In this document: positions 7,756 through 15,902 of the stretch, piece by piece
Numbering within the stretch: the stretch's first letter is position 1
Layout of the letters: every line of letters starts with the position of its first letter
Assembly (NCBI GenBank): GCA_015064345.1
Contig: SVSK01000012.1
Coordinates: 1 to 46,212, forward strand
Direction: 5' to 3'
Source: Oscillospiraceae bacterium
Lineage (GTDB): Bacteria > Bacillota > Clostridia > Oscillospirales > CAG-272
Length of the DNA: 46,212 nucleotides
The notes under the pieces: generated by a model
Seen by the model: the letters and a program-made list of their open reading frames with translations, nothing else
Database searches by the model: none
What the model was told of the DNA's origin: nothing
Made by a program: the position numbers and the translations under genes

Positions 7756-7920
7756 TTACATAAGTTTGGTTGCAATCATGTTGTTAAAGTCCGGTAGACC
7801 GCGGAATCTTTTAACTCCCATCATCGCCAAGGGGTTAGTGTACTCTCTGCAAAATCCGTATGCGTCTAAATCGGACACACATCACATTAATCCAGATCCG
7901 TTGGCTTGGATTTTTCATTT
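7756..7920. repeat. Copy 3 of the dispersed structured intergenic repeat plus trailing hairpin
   Basis: GTTAAAG-19 nt-TTTTAAC hairpin, then tCCCATCATCGCCAAGGGGTTAGTGTACTCTCTGCAAAAT..GCGTCTAAATCGGACACACATCACAT, then AATCCA..TGGATTTTTC. Confidence 0.75.
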
Positions 7921-7948
7921 ATTTATAAGCACAGACAGGAGTATCATC

Positions 7949-8440
7949 ATGAATTTCCGCTTTGAATATGCCGATAAGAATCAGATTGACGACCTTCTGC
8001 CCTCCTTATTTGACATTCTGTACGCCAACATGAGGGAGATTACACCAAGCGGCAAATCCCGTGAAGAAGAATTCAATGGCTGGTTTTCTGAGGTCTATCC
8101 TGCTATGCAGAAAGCACCGAGACAAATCGTTCTTATGCTTGACGGTGACAAAATCATCGGATATTTTCAGTACTACACCCGCGATGCACTTCTTATGATG
8201 GAAGAGATACAGATCAAGAAAGAATATCACGGAAGCGGAATATTCGGTAAGTTTTACAGCTGGCTTGTGCGTGAGCTTCCTGACAATCTTGAAACAGTCG
8301 AGGCATTTGCTGACCGTCGAAATACGAAGTCGAGAAGCATACTGAACCACCTCGGATTAATTGAAATATCGACAGAAGAAAACGGACTATTGCACTTCAG
8401 AGGCGAATACGATAATATAAAAGAAAGATACTCAAAATAA
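7949..8440 (+). CDS. GNAT-family N-acetyltransferase
   Basis: IGYFQYYTRDALLMMEEIQIKKEYHGSGIFGKFYSWLVRELP..VEAFADRRNTKSRSILNHLGL. ATG 7949 with CAGGAGT RBS; the track ORF start at 7766 lies in the repeat. Confidence 0.75.
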   Translation: MNFRFEYADKNQIDDLLPSLFDILYANMREITPSGKSREEEFNGWFSEVYPAMQKAPRQIVLMLDGDKIIGYFQYYTRDALLMMEEIQIKKEYHGSGIFGKFYSWLVRELPDNLETVEAFADRRNTKSRSILNHLGLIEISTEENGLLHFRGEYDNIKERYSK

Positions 8441-8458
8441 AGCACACAGGAGAATAAT

Positions 8459-8962
8459 ATGGCAAGAGTACATGAGCTTACACAGGTTGAAATAGACAAG
8501 ATCAAGGAAGAAATATCTCACCGTCAGTCGGTGGTTACGCCCGCTTGTATTGCTGAGGTACAGCGTACCCGTGCTCTCGGCGACCTCTCGGAGAATGACG
8601 AATATCGCAGCGCAAAGCGTGAACTCAACCGCAACTATTCCCGCCTTCGCTATCTTAAGGGACTGCTTGAAAACGCAACTGTAGTCAGCTATGCGTCAAG
8701 CGACGATACTGTGGGAATGTTCGACCACGTTACACTATTCTACGAGGATGACGAGGAGGAACGTACGATCACACTGGTTACGCCACTGAGAAATGACGTA
8801 TTGAATGACAAGATCAGCAAGGATTCTCCTCTCGGAAGTGCAATAATCGGGCACAAAGTCGGTGAGCGCGTTGAAATCCAAGTTAACGAAAGGTACTCAT
8901 ATTTTGTCGAGATACGAGGTCTTGAAAAGGGCGTTGACGACGATACCTTAACAATAAATTAA
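8459..8962 (+). CDS. GreA/GreB-family transcription elongation factor
   Basis: LGDLSENDEYRSAKRELNRNYSRLRYLKGLLENATVV and C-terminal GreA-like domain. Confidence 0.85.
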   Translation: MARVHELTQVEIDKIKEEISHRQSVVTPACIAEVQRTRALGDLSENDEYRSAKRELNRNYSRLRYLKGLLENATVVSYASSDDTVGMFDHVTLFYEDDEEERTITLVTPLRNDVLNDKISKDSPLGSAIIGHKVGERVEIQVNERYSYFVEIRGLEKGVDDDTLTIN

Positions 8963-8990
8963 ACGGGAAAGATTCCCGTTTTCTTTTTTA
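8961..8990 (+). terminator. Rho-independent terminator
   Basis: AAACGGGAA-aga-TTCCCGTTT followed by TCTTTTTT. Confidence 0.8.
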
Positions 8991-9033
8991 ATCAAAATGT
9001 ATAACATCTCACACAATATTAAATATTTATTCA

Positions 9034-9062
9034 TTGATTTACTGAATCGGTTATGGTATAAT
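9034..9062 (+). promoter_or_regulatory. Putative promoter of citrate synthase gene
   Basis: TTGATT-17 bp-TATAAT. Confidence 0.6.
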
Positions 9063-9093
9063 AATTATAATCATGATAATTATGGAGGCATCT

Positions 9094-10455
9094 ATGAGGG
9101 ATTCATTTTCCGAGATAACATCATACATAGAAGAGCTTGCAGATAAATCCTGCAGAGGCAACAAGATCGTCCCTGAGATGTATGTTGAAAACCACGTTTT
9201 CCGCGGACTTCGCGACATGAACGGTAAAGGTGTTGTCACAGGTCTTACAGAGGTATCCGATATCAAAGCCAAAGATATCGACGCAAACGGTAACGAGATT
9301 CCCTGCGAGGGTCGTCTCTGCTACCGCGGCATTAATATAAAAGATCTTGTAAACGGATTTATGCGTGACGATCGCTTCGGATTTGAGGAAACTGTATACC
9401 TCCTGCTCTTCTCTGAGCTTCCGACAGCAGGTCAGCTTGAGAGATTCAAATACGAGCTATCCGAGCTTCGGTCACTTCCGTCATCCTTTGTACGCGACAT
9501 GATCCTCAAAGCACCCGGCAAGGATATGATGAATATTATTTCACGCTGTGTTCTTGCGCTGTATTCTTACGATGACAATCCTGATGACATTTCTATTCCG
9601 AATGTGTTAAGACAGTGCTTACAGCTTATCTCAATGTTCCCGCTCCTTTCCGTGTACAGCTATCAGTCGTATCAGCATTATCACATGGGCAAGAGTTTGT
9701 TCATTCACCTGCCGAAGAGTGAGTATTCAACTGCTGAAAATCTGTTGCATCTTCTCCGCGAGGATGGAAAGTTCACTCATCTCGAGGCGCAGATACTTGA
9801 CCTTGCAATGGTGCTTCACGCTGAGCACGGCGGAGGTAACAACTCAACCTTCACAACTCACGTTGTAACTTCGTCCGGTACAGATACATACTCCGCTATT
9901 TCTGCGGCTCTTGGCTCCCTCAAAGGCCCCAGGCACGGCGGTGCAAACGTTAAAGTTGTTCGCATGTTTGACGATATGAAGGCTAATGTAAACACAAAGG
10001 ATCTTGGCGCAGTTAAAGACTATCTTGTAAGACTGCTTAACAAGGACGCCTTTGACAAGGCAGGTCTCATCTACGGTATGGGCCATGCAGTTTACTCCCT
10101 GTCTGACCCGCGTTCCGATATTCTTAAAGTTTGTGCAAAGTCCCTTTCCGTTGAAAAAGGCTGTGAAGAAGAATACGCCCTCTATGAAGCAGTTGCTAAT
10201 ATGGCGCCTGAGATCATTGCTGAAAAACGCAAGATGTACAAGGGTGTCAGCCCTAATGTAGACTTCTATTCCGGCTTCATTTACAGGATGCTTGAGCTTC
10301 CATATGAGCTGTACACTCCCATATTTGCAGTTTCACGAATTGCAGGATGGAGTGCCCACAGAATAGAGGAAATACAAAACGCAGGAAAGATAATCCGCCC
10401 GGCTTACATTAACGTAAAGGAAATGAGAGACTACGTTCCTCTCTCGGAAAGATAA
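9094..10455 (+). CDS. Citrate / 2-methylcitrate synthase
   Basis: LCYRGINIKDLVNGF, LHAEHGGGNNSTFTTHVVTSSGTDTYSAISAALGSLKGPRHGGAN, GMGHAVYSLSDPRSDILK. GGAGG before ATG 9094; the track start is 9073. Confidence 0.92.
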   Translation: MRDSFSEITSYIEELADKSCRGNKIVPEMYVENHVFRGLRDMNGKGVVTGLTEVSDIKAKDIDANGNEIPCEGRLCYRGINIKDLVNGFMRDDRFGFEETVYLLLFSELPTAGQLERFKYELSELRSLPSSFVRDMILKAPGKDMMNIISRCVLALYSYDDNPDDISIPNVLRQCLQLISMFPLLSVYSYQSYQHYHMGKSLFIHLPKSEYSTAENLLHLLREDGKFTHLEAQILDLAMVLHAEHGGGNNSTFTTHVVTSSGTDTYSAISAALGSLKGPRHGGANVKVVRMFDDMKANVNTKDLGAVKDYLVRLLNKDAFDKAGLIYGMGHAVYSLSDPRSDILKVCAKSLSVEKGCEEEYALYEAVANMAPEIIAEKRKMYKGVSPNVDFYSGFIYRMLELPYELYTPIFAVSRIAGWSAHRIEEIQNAGKIIRPAYINVKEMRDYVPLSER

Positions 10456-10463
10456 ATAATAAT

Positions 10464-10508
10464 TGCCGCATATGCCCGAAAAGGTGTATGCGGTTTGTTA
10501 TTTTTGCC
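10464..10508 (+). terminator. Terminator-like hairpin
   Basis: CCGCATA..TATGCGG followed by TTTGTTATTTTT. Confidence 0.65.
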
Positions 10509-10627
10509 CCTGCGGATACATTAACTGACACAATGCACAAAAATTACCAAAATATTAACAAAGTTTTTAATTTGTAAACAAAGATGCGATATTTCTTGAA
10601 AATATTATAGATTTTCTTAAAAAACTA

Positions 10628-10656
10628 TTGCAAATATGTTAACGATATGTTATAAT
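10628..10656 (+). promoter_or_regulatory. Putative promoter
   Basis: TTGCAA-17 bp-TATAAT upstream of the 10689 ORF. Confidence 0.55.
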
Positions 10657-10688
10657 AAGATAAACAAGGGGTATTGGAGGTAGTGAGC

Positions 10689-10913
10689 ATGAAAATATTC
10701 TGTGCGGTATTTTTGCTGATAATGTTATTATTATCCGCTGCTAACGTATATGCTGATATTGCCCTCTCTCCTGATGCCCCGACGCTTCCGCCTGACCTTA
10801 CCTCCCCCATTAATGGTGACAATATCGTGCTGATCATTACAGTTCTCTGCCTTTCGGGAGTTGCCCTTGTCGCTCTAATTATTACTTCAATTATCATAAA
10901 GCGAAAGAAATAA
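10689..10913 (+). CDS. Small hypothetical membrane/secreted protein
   Basis: MKIFCAVFLLIMLLLSAANVYADIALSPD (signal-like) plus a C-terminal TM helix and basic tail IIKRKK; GGAGG-like RBS. Confidence 0.6.
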   Translation: MKIFCAVFLLIMLLLSAANVYADIALSPDAPTLPPDLTSPINGDNIVLIITVLCLSGVALVALIITSIIIKRKK

Positions 10914-10927
10914 TTATGATACAGTAA

Positions 10928-10960
10928 ATTTGCGTATGAGATGTCATACGCTTTTTATTT
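10928..10960 (+). terminator. Rho-independent terminator
   Basis: GCGTATGagatgtCATACGC followed by TTTTTATTTT. Confidence 0.75.
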
Positions 10961-11044
10961 TCCCGATGTTAGATATCTTGACATTTGTACTTATTGTTTA
11001 CATAATTTTGTTGGTTGATTTTTTCACGAAGGAAAGGATATAGA

Positions 11045-11480
11045 ATGTTAAAGCGCACTGCTCTGCTGTTGTTGTCGGCTATTCTGATTCTTGCTGTTGT
11101 TCTTACTTCCTGTAAAGGTAATGGCATCGCCGAGTCAGAGACTGATTAAATCGGAAGTGCTCCCCTCTCTGAAGAGCGAGTGATAACCATGCTTCCCTCC
11201 CAGGACGTACGTGTTGTCAGTATTAATCTGGCCTATAACCGTGACAACATGGAGGCGAGAGGAGAATACATGATGCCGCTTCTGCTGTCATACGAGCCCG
11301 ACTCAATCGGCACACAGGAGAACGACGGATATACTGACTGGCTCATGTACTTTGAGCAGAAGCTGCCGAATTACGAGAGAGTCGGTCTTGTGAGCGCAGG
11401 AGAACCAAAGAGAGAAATCCGAAATTGTTGCTATTCGGCGATACTTTCGGATTTCTTTTGTTTTTTTGAAAGTGAATTAT
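11045..11480 (+). pseudogene. Degraded lipoprotein with endonuclease/exonuclease/phosphatase-like N-terminus
   Basis: MLKRTALLLLSAILILAVVLTSCKGNGIAESETD*, then in the same frame IGSAPLSEERVITMLPSQDVRVVSINLAYNRDNMEARGEYMMPLLLSYEPDSIGTQENDGYTDWLMYFEQKLPNYERVGLV. In-frame TAA at 11147-11149 and a truncated 3' end. Confidence 0.65.
11413..11470 (+). terminator. Terminator-like hairpin
   Basis: GAAATCCGAAA (11414-11424) and TTTCGGATTTC (11445-11455), then TTTTGTTTTTTT. Confidence 0.65.
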
Positions 11481-11510
11481 AAATAGAATGACATTTGTTG
11501 TCCCCCTATT

Positions 11511-12572
11511 CTATGCAATGTATTTCTGTAACCGTTCAACCAGTGTTTTATACTTTTCTTCCTCACACACGGATGAAAAGCCGGGGTGTTTGTGTTCACC
11601 ATCCAATAGTCGGAGATAAGTCGATATATTGAAGTTCGTTCTCGCGGACCGAACCAGCGTATCGAAAATACCGGAATAATGCTGATCCTCCCCGACGACG
11701 GTCATCCAAGTTTCCAGAGAATCAACCGCTTTACACAAAGCGACATAGCCTTCGTCTTTTCTGCCAAGTTCAAACAAAGAACCAGAGAGATGCAGATAAT
11801 TGAAAGCATAATAATGCTGTACTTGGAGTACATTTTCTCCGATGAACAGTGCATCGAGCAGGGCAATTCTGTGCTGATATGCAAGACACGCTTCTTCTGG
11901 AGTTGCATTTACAGGTCCCAGCTTGTCATGAAGGTACTGAAACAGCTGCATCCTATTTTCCTGTCGCTGATGACGGAATTTATCCGTTTGACCGCGTTCC
12001 AGATATCGGTCTTCCCGACGCTCTCCTTCGGTAAAGTCGTATGTTCCGGGAACACGGGCAAACCATTCTTCCACGTTATCATCGTCTTCTGCAAAAAGCA
12101 TGGAATAGATTGCAAACATTTGGATTTCAGCATCTGGACATTTATCAACGACCATTTTACAGAGGGTACGCAGTTCCGGCATTTTTTCTCGCGGCATCTC
12201 GGAATATCCTCTGGTCAGGGATCGCATGTAGATATCGATGATTCCCCAATCATACGGGTATTCATGATATGCCTTTGTCGCAAGTTCGACTGCATCATCC
12301 ATTTTTCCATTTCGGTTGAGACTGTAGTATTCATCAGTGTAAAACTGAATCTGTTCTTCGCGGCTGGCGATATCGTTACCGATCAATGTATCTACAGTAA
12401 CACCGAAATAGTTAGCCAGAATAGGAAGCATGGTAATGTCGGGATATCCCTCATCTCTCTCCCATTTGGAGACAGCCTGATAAGATATTCCAAGAAATCC
12501 TGCCAATTCTTCCTGGGTAAGATCACGGTCATGCCGCAGTTTCCGTAGATTCTGTGATAGTGTAATTTTCAT
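11511..12572 (-). CDS. XRE-family HTH regulator with long C-terminal region
   Basis: MKITLSQNLRKLRHDRDLTQEELAGFLGISYQAVSKWERDEGYPDITMLPILANYFGVTVDTLIGND. Confidence 0.9.
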   Translation of the reverse strand: MKITLSQNLRKLRHDRDLTQEELAGFLGISYQAVSKWERDEGYPDITMLPILANYFGVTVDTLIGNDIASREEQIQFYTDEYYSLNRNGKMDDAVELATKAYHEYPYDWGIIDIYMRSLTRGYSEMPREKMPELRTLCKMVVDKCPDAEIQMFAIYSMLFAEDDDNVEEWFARVPGTYDFTEGERREDRYLERGQTDKFRHQRQENRMQLFQYLHDKLGPVNATPEEACLAYQHRIALLDALFIGENVLQVQHYYAFNYLHLSGSLFELGRKDEGYVALCKAVDSLETWMTVVGEDQHYSGIFDTLVRSARTNFNISTYLRLLDGEHKHPGFSSVCEEEKYKTLVERLQKYIA

Positions 12573-12589
12573 GTAATGTATCCTCGTAG

Positions 12590-12626
12590 AATATAATTTC
12601 GATTCGGTACCGTTTCTGATTATATT
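12590..12626. promoter_or_regulatory. 37-bp imperfect palindrome upstream of the minus-strand XRE gene
   Basis: AATATAAT (12590-12597), CGGTACCG (12605-12612), ATTATATT (12619-12626), symmetric about 12608. Confidence 0.5.
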
Positions 12627-12793
12627 TTATCATACAAGGATATGTAAAGCAATAACCGGATATTGGAATAAGTTTTCTACGATTCGTTGTATTATTCTGC
12701 AAATACTATTAAAGAATTATATGAATTAATTTGCGGGTTAAAATAAATTAATCTTCACCCGGATCATTCGGATGATGTTCATTCTATGATCGA

Positions 12794-13018
12794 TTACGAT
12801 TCTTGATGTGGTGGAAGACGAAGTGCAGTTTCAGGTGGCGAATCAGAGAAAAGAATATGAGCTATTTCGTCCTCTTTCCTCTCCGCTAACCGCTTCTCCT
12901 TCCACTCCTCAAACTCCTTCTTACCTTCCTCCGACTCACAAAACACAATGATATCCGGCAGCAGGCACCGAGCGATCTCTATGCGAATGTGATCGGGGAA
13001 CGTTGGCGGATTGCCTTC
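12794..13018 (-). pseudogene. C-terminal remnant of an unidentified gene (possibly mobile-element associated)
   Basis: Minus-strand open frame without a start: GEGNPPTFPDHIRIEIARCLLPDIIVFCESEEGKKEFEEWKEKRLAERKEDEIAHILFSDSPPETALRLPPHQES*. Confidence 0.4.
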
Positions 13019-13019
13019 C

Positions 13020-13410
13020 CCGTGTTTATCGCGGAATCTTTACTCACGTTACCGTTAACTCTCTCCCCGATCAGTTCATCTGCAAGACGCCTGTCTCGAC
13101 CGATGGCATTACCTTGACCGAACTTGGTCGCTCATTCTACAGCTACGATTTCAAGTTCAGGCAGGCGGACGACATCTTTACAATGCACGAATATCATGTT
13201 GAGCTGATTGATGGGGGCGGAAGCATAGTTGATGTGCGCGATATCCCATCAAAGCATCTTGACGTTCATGTGGATGCATACAAGAGATGCACTTTCACTT
13301 CCCTTGAGCCTGGAACAAAGTATACGGTAAAGATGTACGCGCAAACTCTTATCGGGACAAGATACGATCCTATCGTCTTTAATTTCGAAACGCTTCCCAT
13401 AGAACCTTGA
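13020..13410 (+). pseudogene. C-terminal remnant of a fibronectin-III-like domain protein
   Basis: ITLTELGRSFYSYDFKFRQADDIFTMHEYHVELID..FTSLEPGTKYTVKMYAQTLIGTRYDPIVFNFETLPIEP has an FN3-like pattern. No credible start or RBS; abuts the minus-strand remnant. Confidence 0.45.
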
Positions 13411-13479
13411 TTGAGATATTCTGAGAGGGCCACACATAAAAAAACAATATTGAGTTTAAATTGCAACAACAGAATTAAT

Positions 13480-13520
13480 TAGCCTTATCGTTTATCGGTA
13501 AGGCTAATTTTCGCTTTATC
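13480..13520 (+). terminator. Terminator-like hairpin
   Basis: TTAGCCTTA..TAAGGCTAA followed by TTTTCGCTTT. Confidence 0.65.
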
Positions 13521-13615
13521 TTTGCAAAATAATAAAATATTAACAATTTTACACTTTACTTTACTAATTTATTGATGTATAATATATAAACTAATGAATA
13601 TATGGAGGCTTTTTT

Positions 13616-13945
13616 ATGGCTACTCAACGACGCGATCCCTGTAAAGATTATCTTTTCGAAGCAATTCTTTCTCTCGAGACAATTGACGACTGCTACAACT
13701 TCTTTGATGATCTTTGTACCATAAAGGAGCTGGAAGAAATGGCAAAGCGTATGTGCGGTGCCAAGATGCTTGACGAGAATAAGGTGTACACTGAGATCAC
13801 TGAAAAAACAGGTCTCAGTACAGCTACCATCAGCAGAATCAACAGATGTCTCAAATACGGCAGTGACGGATATACCGAAATATTGCGCAGACTTTCTGAA
13901 CGCGGTATCGAACGTCCCGAGCTCCCCGGCAAGGCTGATAAGTAA
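13616..13945 (+). CDS. YerC/YecD family TrpR-related protein
   Basis: AILSLETIDDCYNFFDDLCTIKELEEMAKRMCGAKMLDE..YTEITEKTGLSTATISRINRCLKYGSDGY. Confidence 0.9.
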   Translation: MATQRRDPCKDYLFEAILSLETIDDCYNFFDDLCTIKELEEMAKRMCGAKMLDENKVYTEITEKTGLSTATISRINRCLKYGSDGYTEILRRLSERGIERPELPGKADK

Positions 13946-13947
13946 CT

Positions 13948-14718
13948 ATGCTTGACGGATACAATATTCTTGCTCCCGTTTATGACAGACTGAACGATAC
14001 GGTCGATTATTCATTGTGGGCTGACTTTATCGAAGCTTGCTTTGAGAAATATTCAACTCAGCGCAAAATTAAGTCCGTTCTCGATCTTGGATGCGGTACA
14101 GGCAGTATGACGCTTGAGCTTCGGCGCCGAGGATACGATATGACCGGACTTGATATATCGGAAGAAATGCTTTCCGTTGCTGATAGCCGCATGCGTGATG
14201 AGGGTATTAACGACGTTCTCTTCGTTCTCGGCAACATGTGTGCCTTTGAACTTTACGGAACAGTTGATGCAATAATCTGCTGTCTCGATGGGATAAATCA
14301 CTTGACAAGCCGTGATGAGCTGCTCTCTTGCTTCTCACTCATTGCAAACTACCTCGAGGATGGCGGACTGTTCATTTTTGATCTAAACACGCCCTACAAG
14401 TTTAAGACTGTTTATTCCGACCGCGACTATATCCTTGAAGATGACGGGATCATGTGTTGCTGGAGAAACAGGCTATCGAAAAAGGGAGACCGTGTAGACT
14501 TCTATCTGACAGTTTTTGAGGAACAGGAAGACGGAAGCTGGACGCGAAACGACGGAGTTGAACGTGAACGTGCTTATGGGCTGAGAGCTATACAGAATGC
14601 CCTCTCAGAGTGCGGGCTTGAGCAGGTAAACGTAAGTGCAGATTACAACTTCACTTCTCCCGATAAGACAACTGAGCGCTGGTACATCACAGCAAGGAAG
14701 ACCAACAAAAATATATAA
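13948..14718 (+). CDS. Class I SAM-dependent methyltransferase
   Basis: YNILAPVYDRLNDTVDYSLWADFIE..KSVLDLGCGTGSMTLELRRRGYDMTGLDISEEMLSVA. Confidence 0.9.
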   Translation: MLDGYNILAPVYDRLNDTVDYSLWADFIEACFEKYSTQRKIKSVLDLGCGTGSMTLELRRRGYDMTGLDISEEMLSVADSRMRDEGINDVLFVLGNMCAFELYGTVDAIICCLDGINHLTSRDELLSCFSLIANYLEDGGLFIFDLNTPYKFKTVYSDRDYILEDDGIMCCWRNRLSKKGDRVDFYLTVFEEQEDGSWTRNDGVERERAYGLRAIQNALSECGLEQVNVSADYNFTSPDKTTERWYITARKTNKNI

Positions 14719-14737
14719 ATTGATCGGAGGCTAAAAC

Positions 14738-15184
14738 ATGAAATGTCCCGTATGCTCTTCACCCGAAAGCAAGGTTCTTGACACCCGCCCGGTTGAGGAA
14801 AACAACAGCATCAGACGCAGACGCGAATGTCTCGACTGCCATGCAAGATTTACGACATATGAGATCGTTGACGTTCTCAATCCTATCGTTGTAAAAAAGG
14901 ACGGCAGCCGTGAGCTGTTCGACAAAAATAAGCTGCTCTCCGGTCTGCTCAAGGCATGCCAGAAGCGTAACGTTGATGCCAAAGCTGTTGCTGACGAAAT
15001 TGAAGCAGCTATCCAGAGCTCTATGAAGTCAGAGATCACATCTGTAAAGATCGGTGAGATGGCAATGGAAAAGCTAAAACAGCTTGATGCAGTTGCTTAC
15101 GTTAGATTCGCTTCCGTTCACCGCGAATTCAAGGATATTGACACATTTGCAAGAGAGATATCCGAGCTTAAAGGACGCGAATAA
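14738..15184 (+). CDS. nrdR: Transcriptional repressor NrdR
   Basis: MKCPVCSSPESKVLDTRPVEENNSIRRRRECLDCHARFTTYE zinc ribbon plus ATP-cone. Confidence 0.97.
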   Translation: MKCPVCSSPESKVLDTRPVEENNSIRRRRECLDCHARFTTYEIVDVLNPIVVKKDGSRELFDKNKLLSGLLKACQKRNVDAKAVADEIEAAIQSSMKSEITSVKIGEMAMEKLKQLDAVAYVRFASVHREFKDIDTFAREISELKGRE

Positions 15185-15191
15185 ACAAAAA

Positions 15192-15228
15192 ACATAAAGC
15201 CTTCCGAATAAGCGGAGGGCTTTCGATT
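15192..15228 (+). terminator. Terminator-like hairpin after nrdR
   Basis: AAAGCCTTCCGaataagCGGAGGGCTTT. Confidence 0.6.
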
Positions 15229-15244
15229 ATTTTGAGGATACACA

Positions 15245-15871
15245 ATGATACTTATATGCGACAACGATGCCTCACCAAGGGCAAAAAATCTTCAAGGGCT
15301 GTTTCTTGATCTAGGATATCCTGCTGCGGTTTGCCCGATCAATGAAATCAAAGAACACTTACCCGCTTGGTTTTTTGTCACCTTTTGTGATTCATTTGAT
15401 AATTTGAGACGCACACCGTACGACAAAATTTTTACTATTGCTATCGATAACGGATTCGTTAATACTGCCCTCAACGCTACAAAAGTTACTACAGTAAACG
15501 AAGCCTTGAGTTGCTCCTTGGAAATTGTTAAGAGTAAGCTCGGTATCAGTAATGGCGGTCAATTTCCCTTCGGTATATTATGCCGTTCTGTTTTCTTCGC
15601 CGACTACTTTATTGAAGTTCGCAACAATATCATACCTCTCACAAATATTGAGATGCTTATCTTTAAGTACATCTTCATTTGCTCGGGCGAGAACATATAC
15701 GCTGATAAAAGTATGATCGAAAAATATTGCTATTCTCCCGCATCAAGGGGTCACAGCGGAAATGTTATATCCGTACACATTGCGAACATCAACAAAAAAT
15801 CCGAAGAGATTCTTGGCAGCAAGATCATTGGGTCTATGAGGTATAAAGGCTACTACATTATAAATACATAA
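15245..15871 (+). CDS. OmpR-type winged-helix protein with degenerate receiver-like N-terminus
   Basis: C-term NVISVHIANINKKSEEILGSKIIGSMRYKGYYI resembles the OmpR wHTH end. N-term MILICDNDASPRAKNLQGLFLDLGY is receiver-like but has no recognisable phosphoacceptor segment. Confidence 0.55.
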   Translation: MILICDNDASPRAKNLQGLFLDLGYPAAVCPINEIKEHLPAWFFVTFCDSFDNLRRTPYDKIFTIAIDNGFVNTALNATKVTTVNEALSCSLEIVKSKLGISNGGQFPFGILCRSVFFADYFIEVRNNIIPLTNIEMLIFKYIFICSGENIYADKSMIEKYCYSPASRGHSGNVISVHIANINKKSEEILGSKIIGSMRYKGYYIINT

Positions 15872-15900
15872 AACGCCGGAATTGCTCCGACGTTTTTTGT
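15868..15900 (+). terminator. Terminator-like hairpin between convergent genes
   Basis: AAAACGcCGGAattgcTCCGaCGTTTTTTG. Confidence 0.65.
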
Positions 15901-15902
15901 TA

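Noticed and set aside
1068-7920. Integron attC interpretation of the dispersed repeats
   Set aside because: The palindrome ends are GTT...AAC (opposite of RYYYAAC...GTTRRRY), and there is no integron integrase in the window, so an attC call is not supported.
7766-7948. N-terminal extension of the GNAT ORF
   Set aside because: This part translates the intergenic repeat; ATG 7949 with its RBS fits the family.
11679-12548. 289-aa plus-strand ORF opposite the XRE gene
   Set aside because: Antisense shadow ORF; HTH evidence favours the minus-strand frame.
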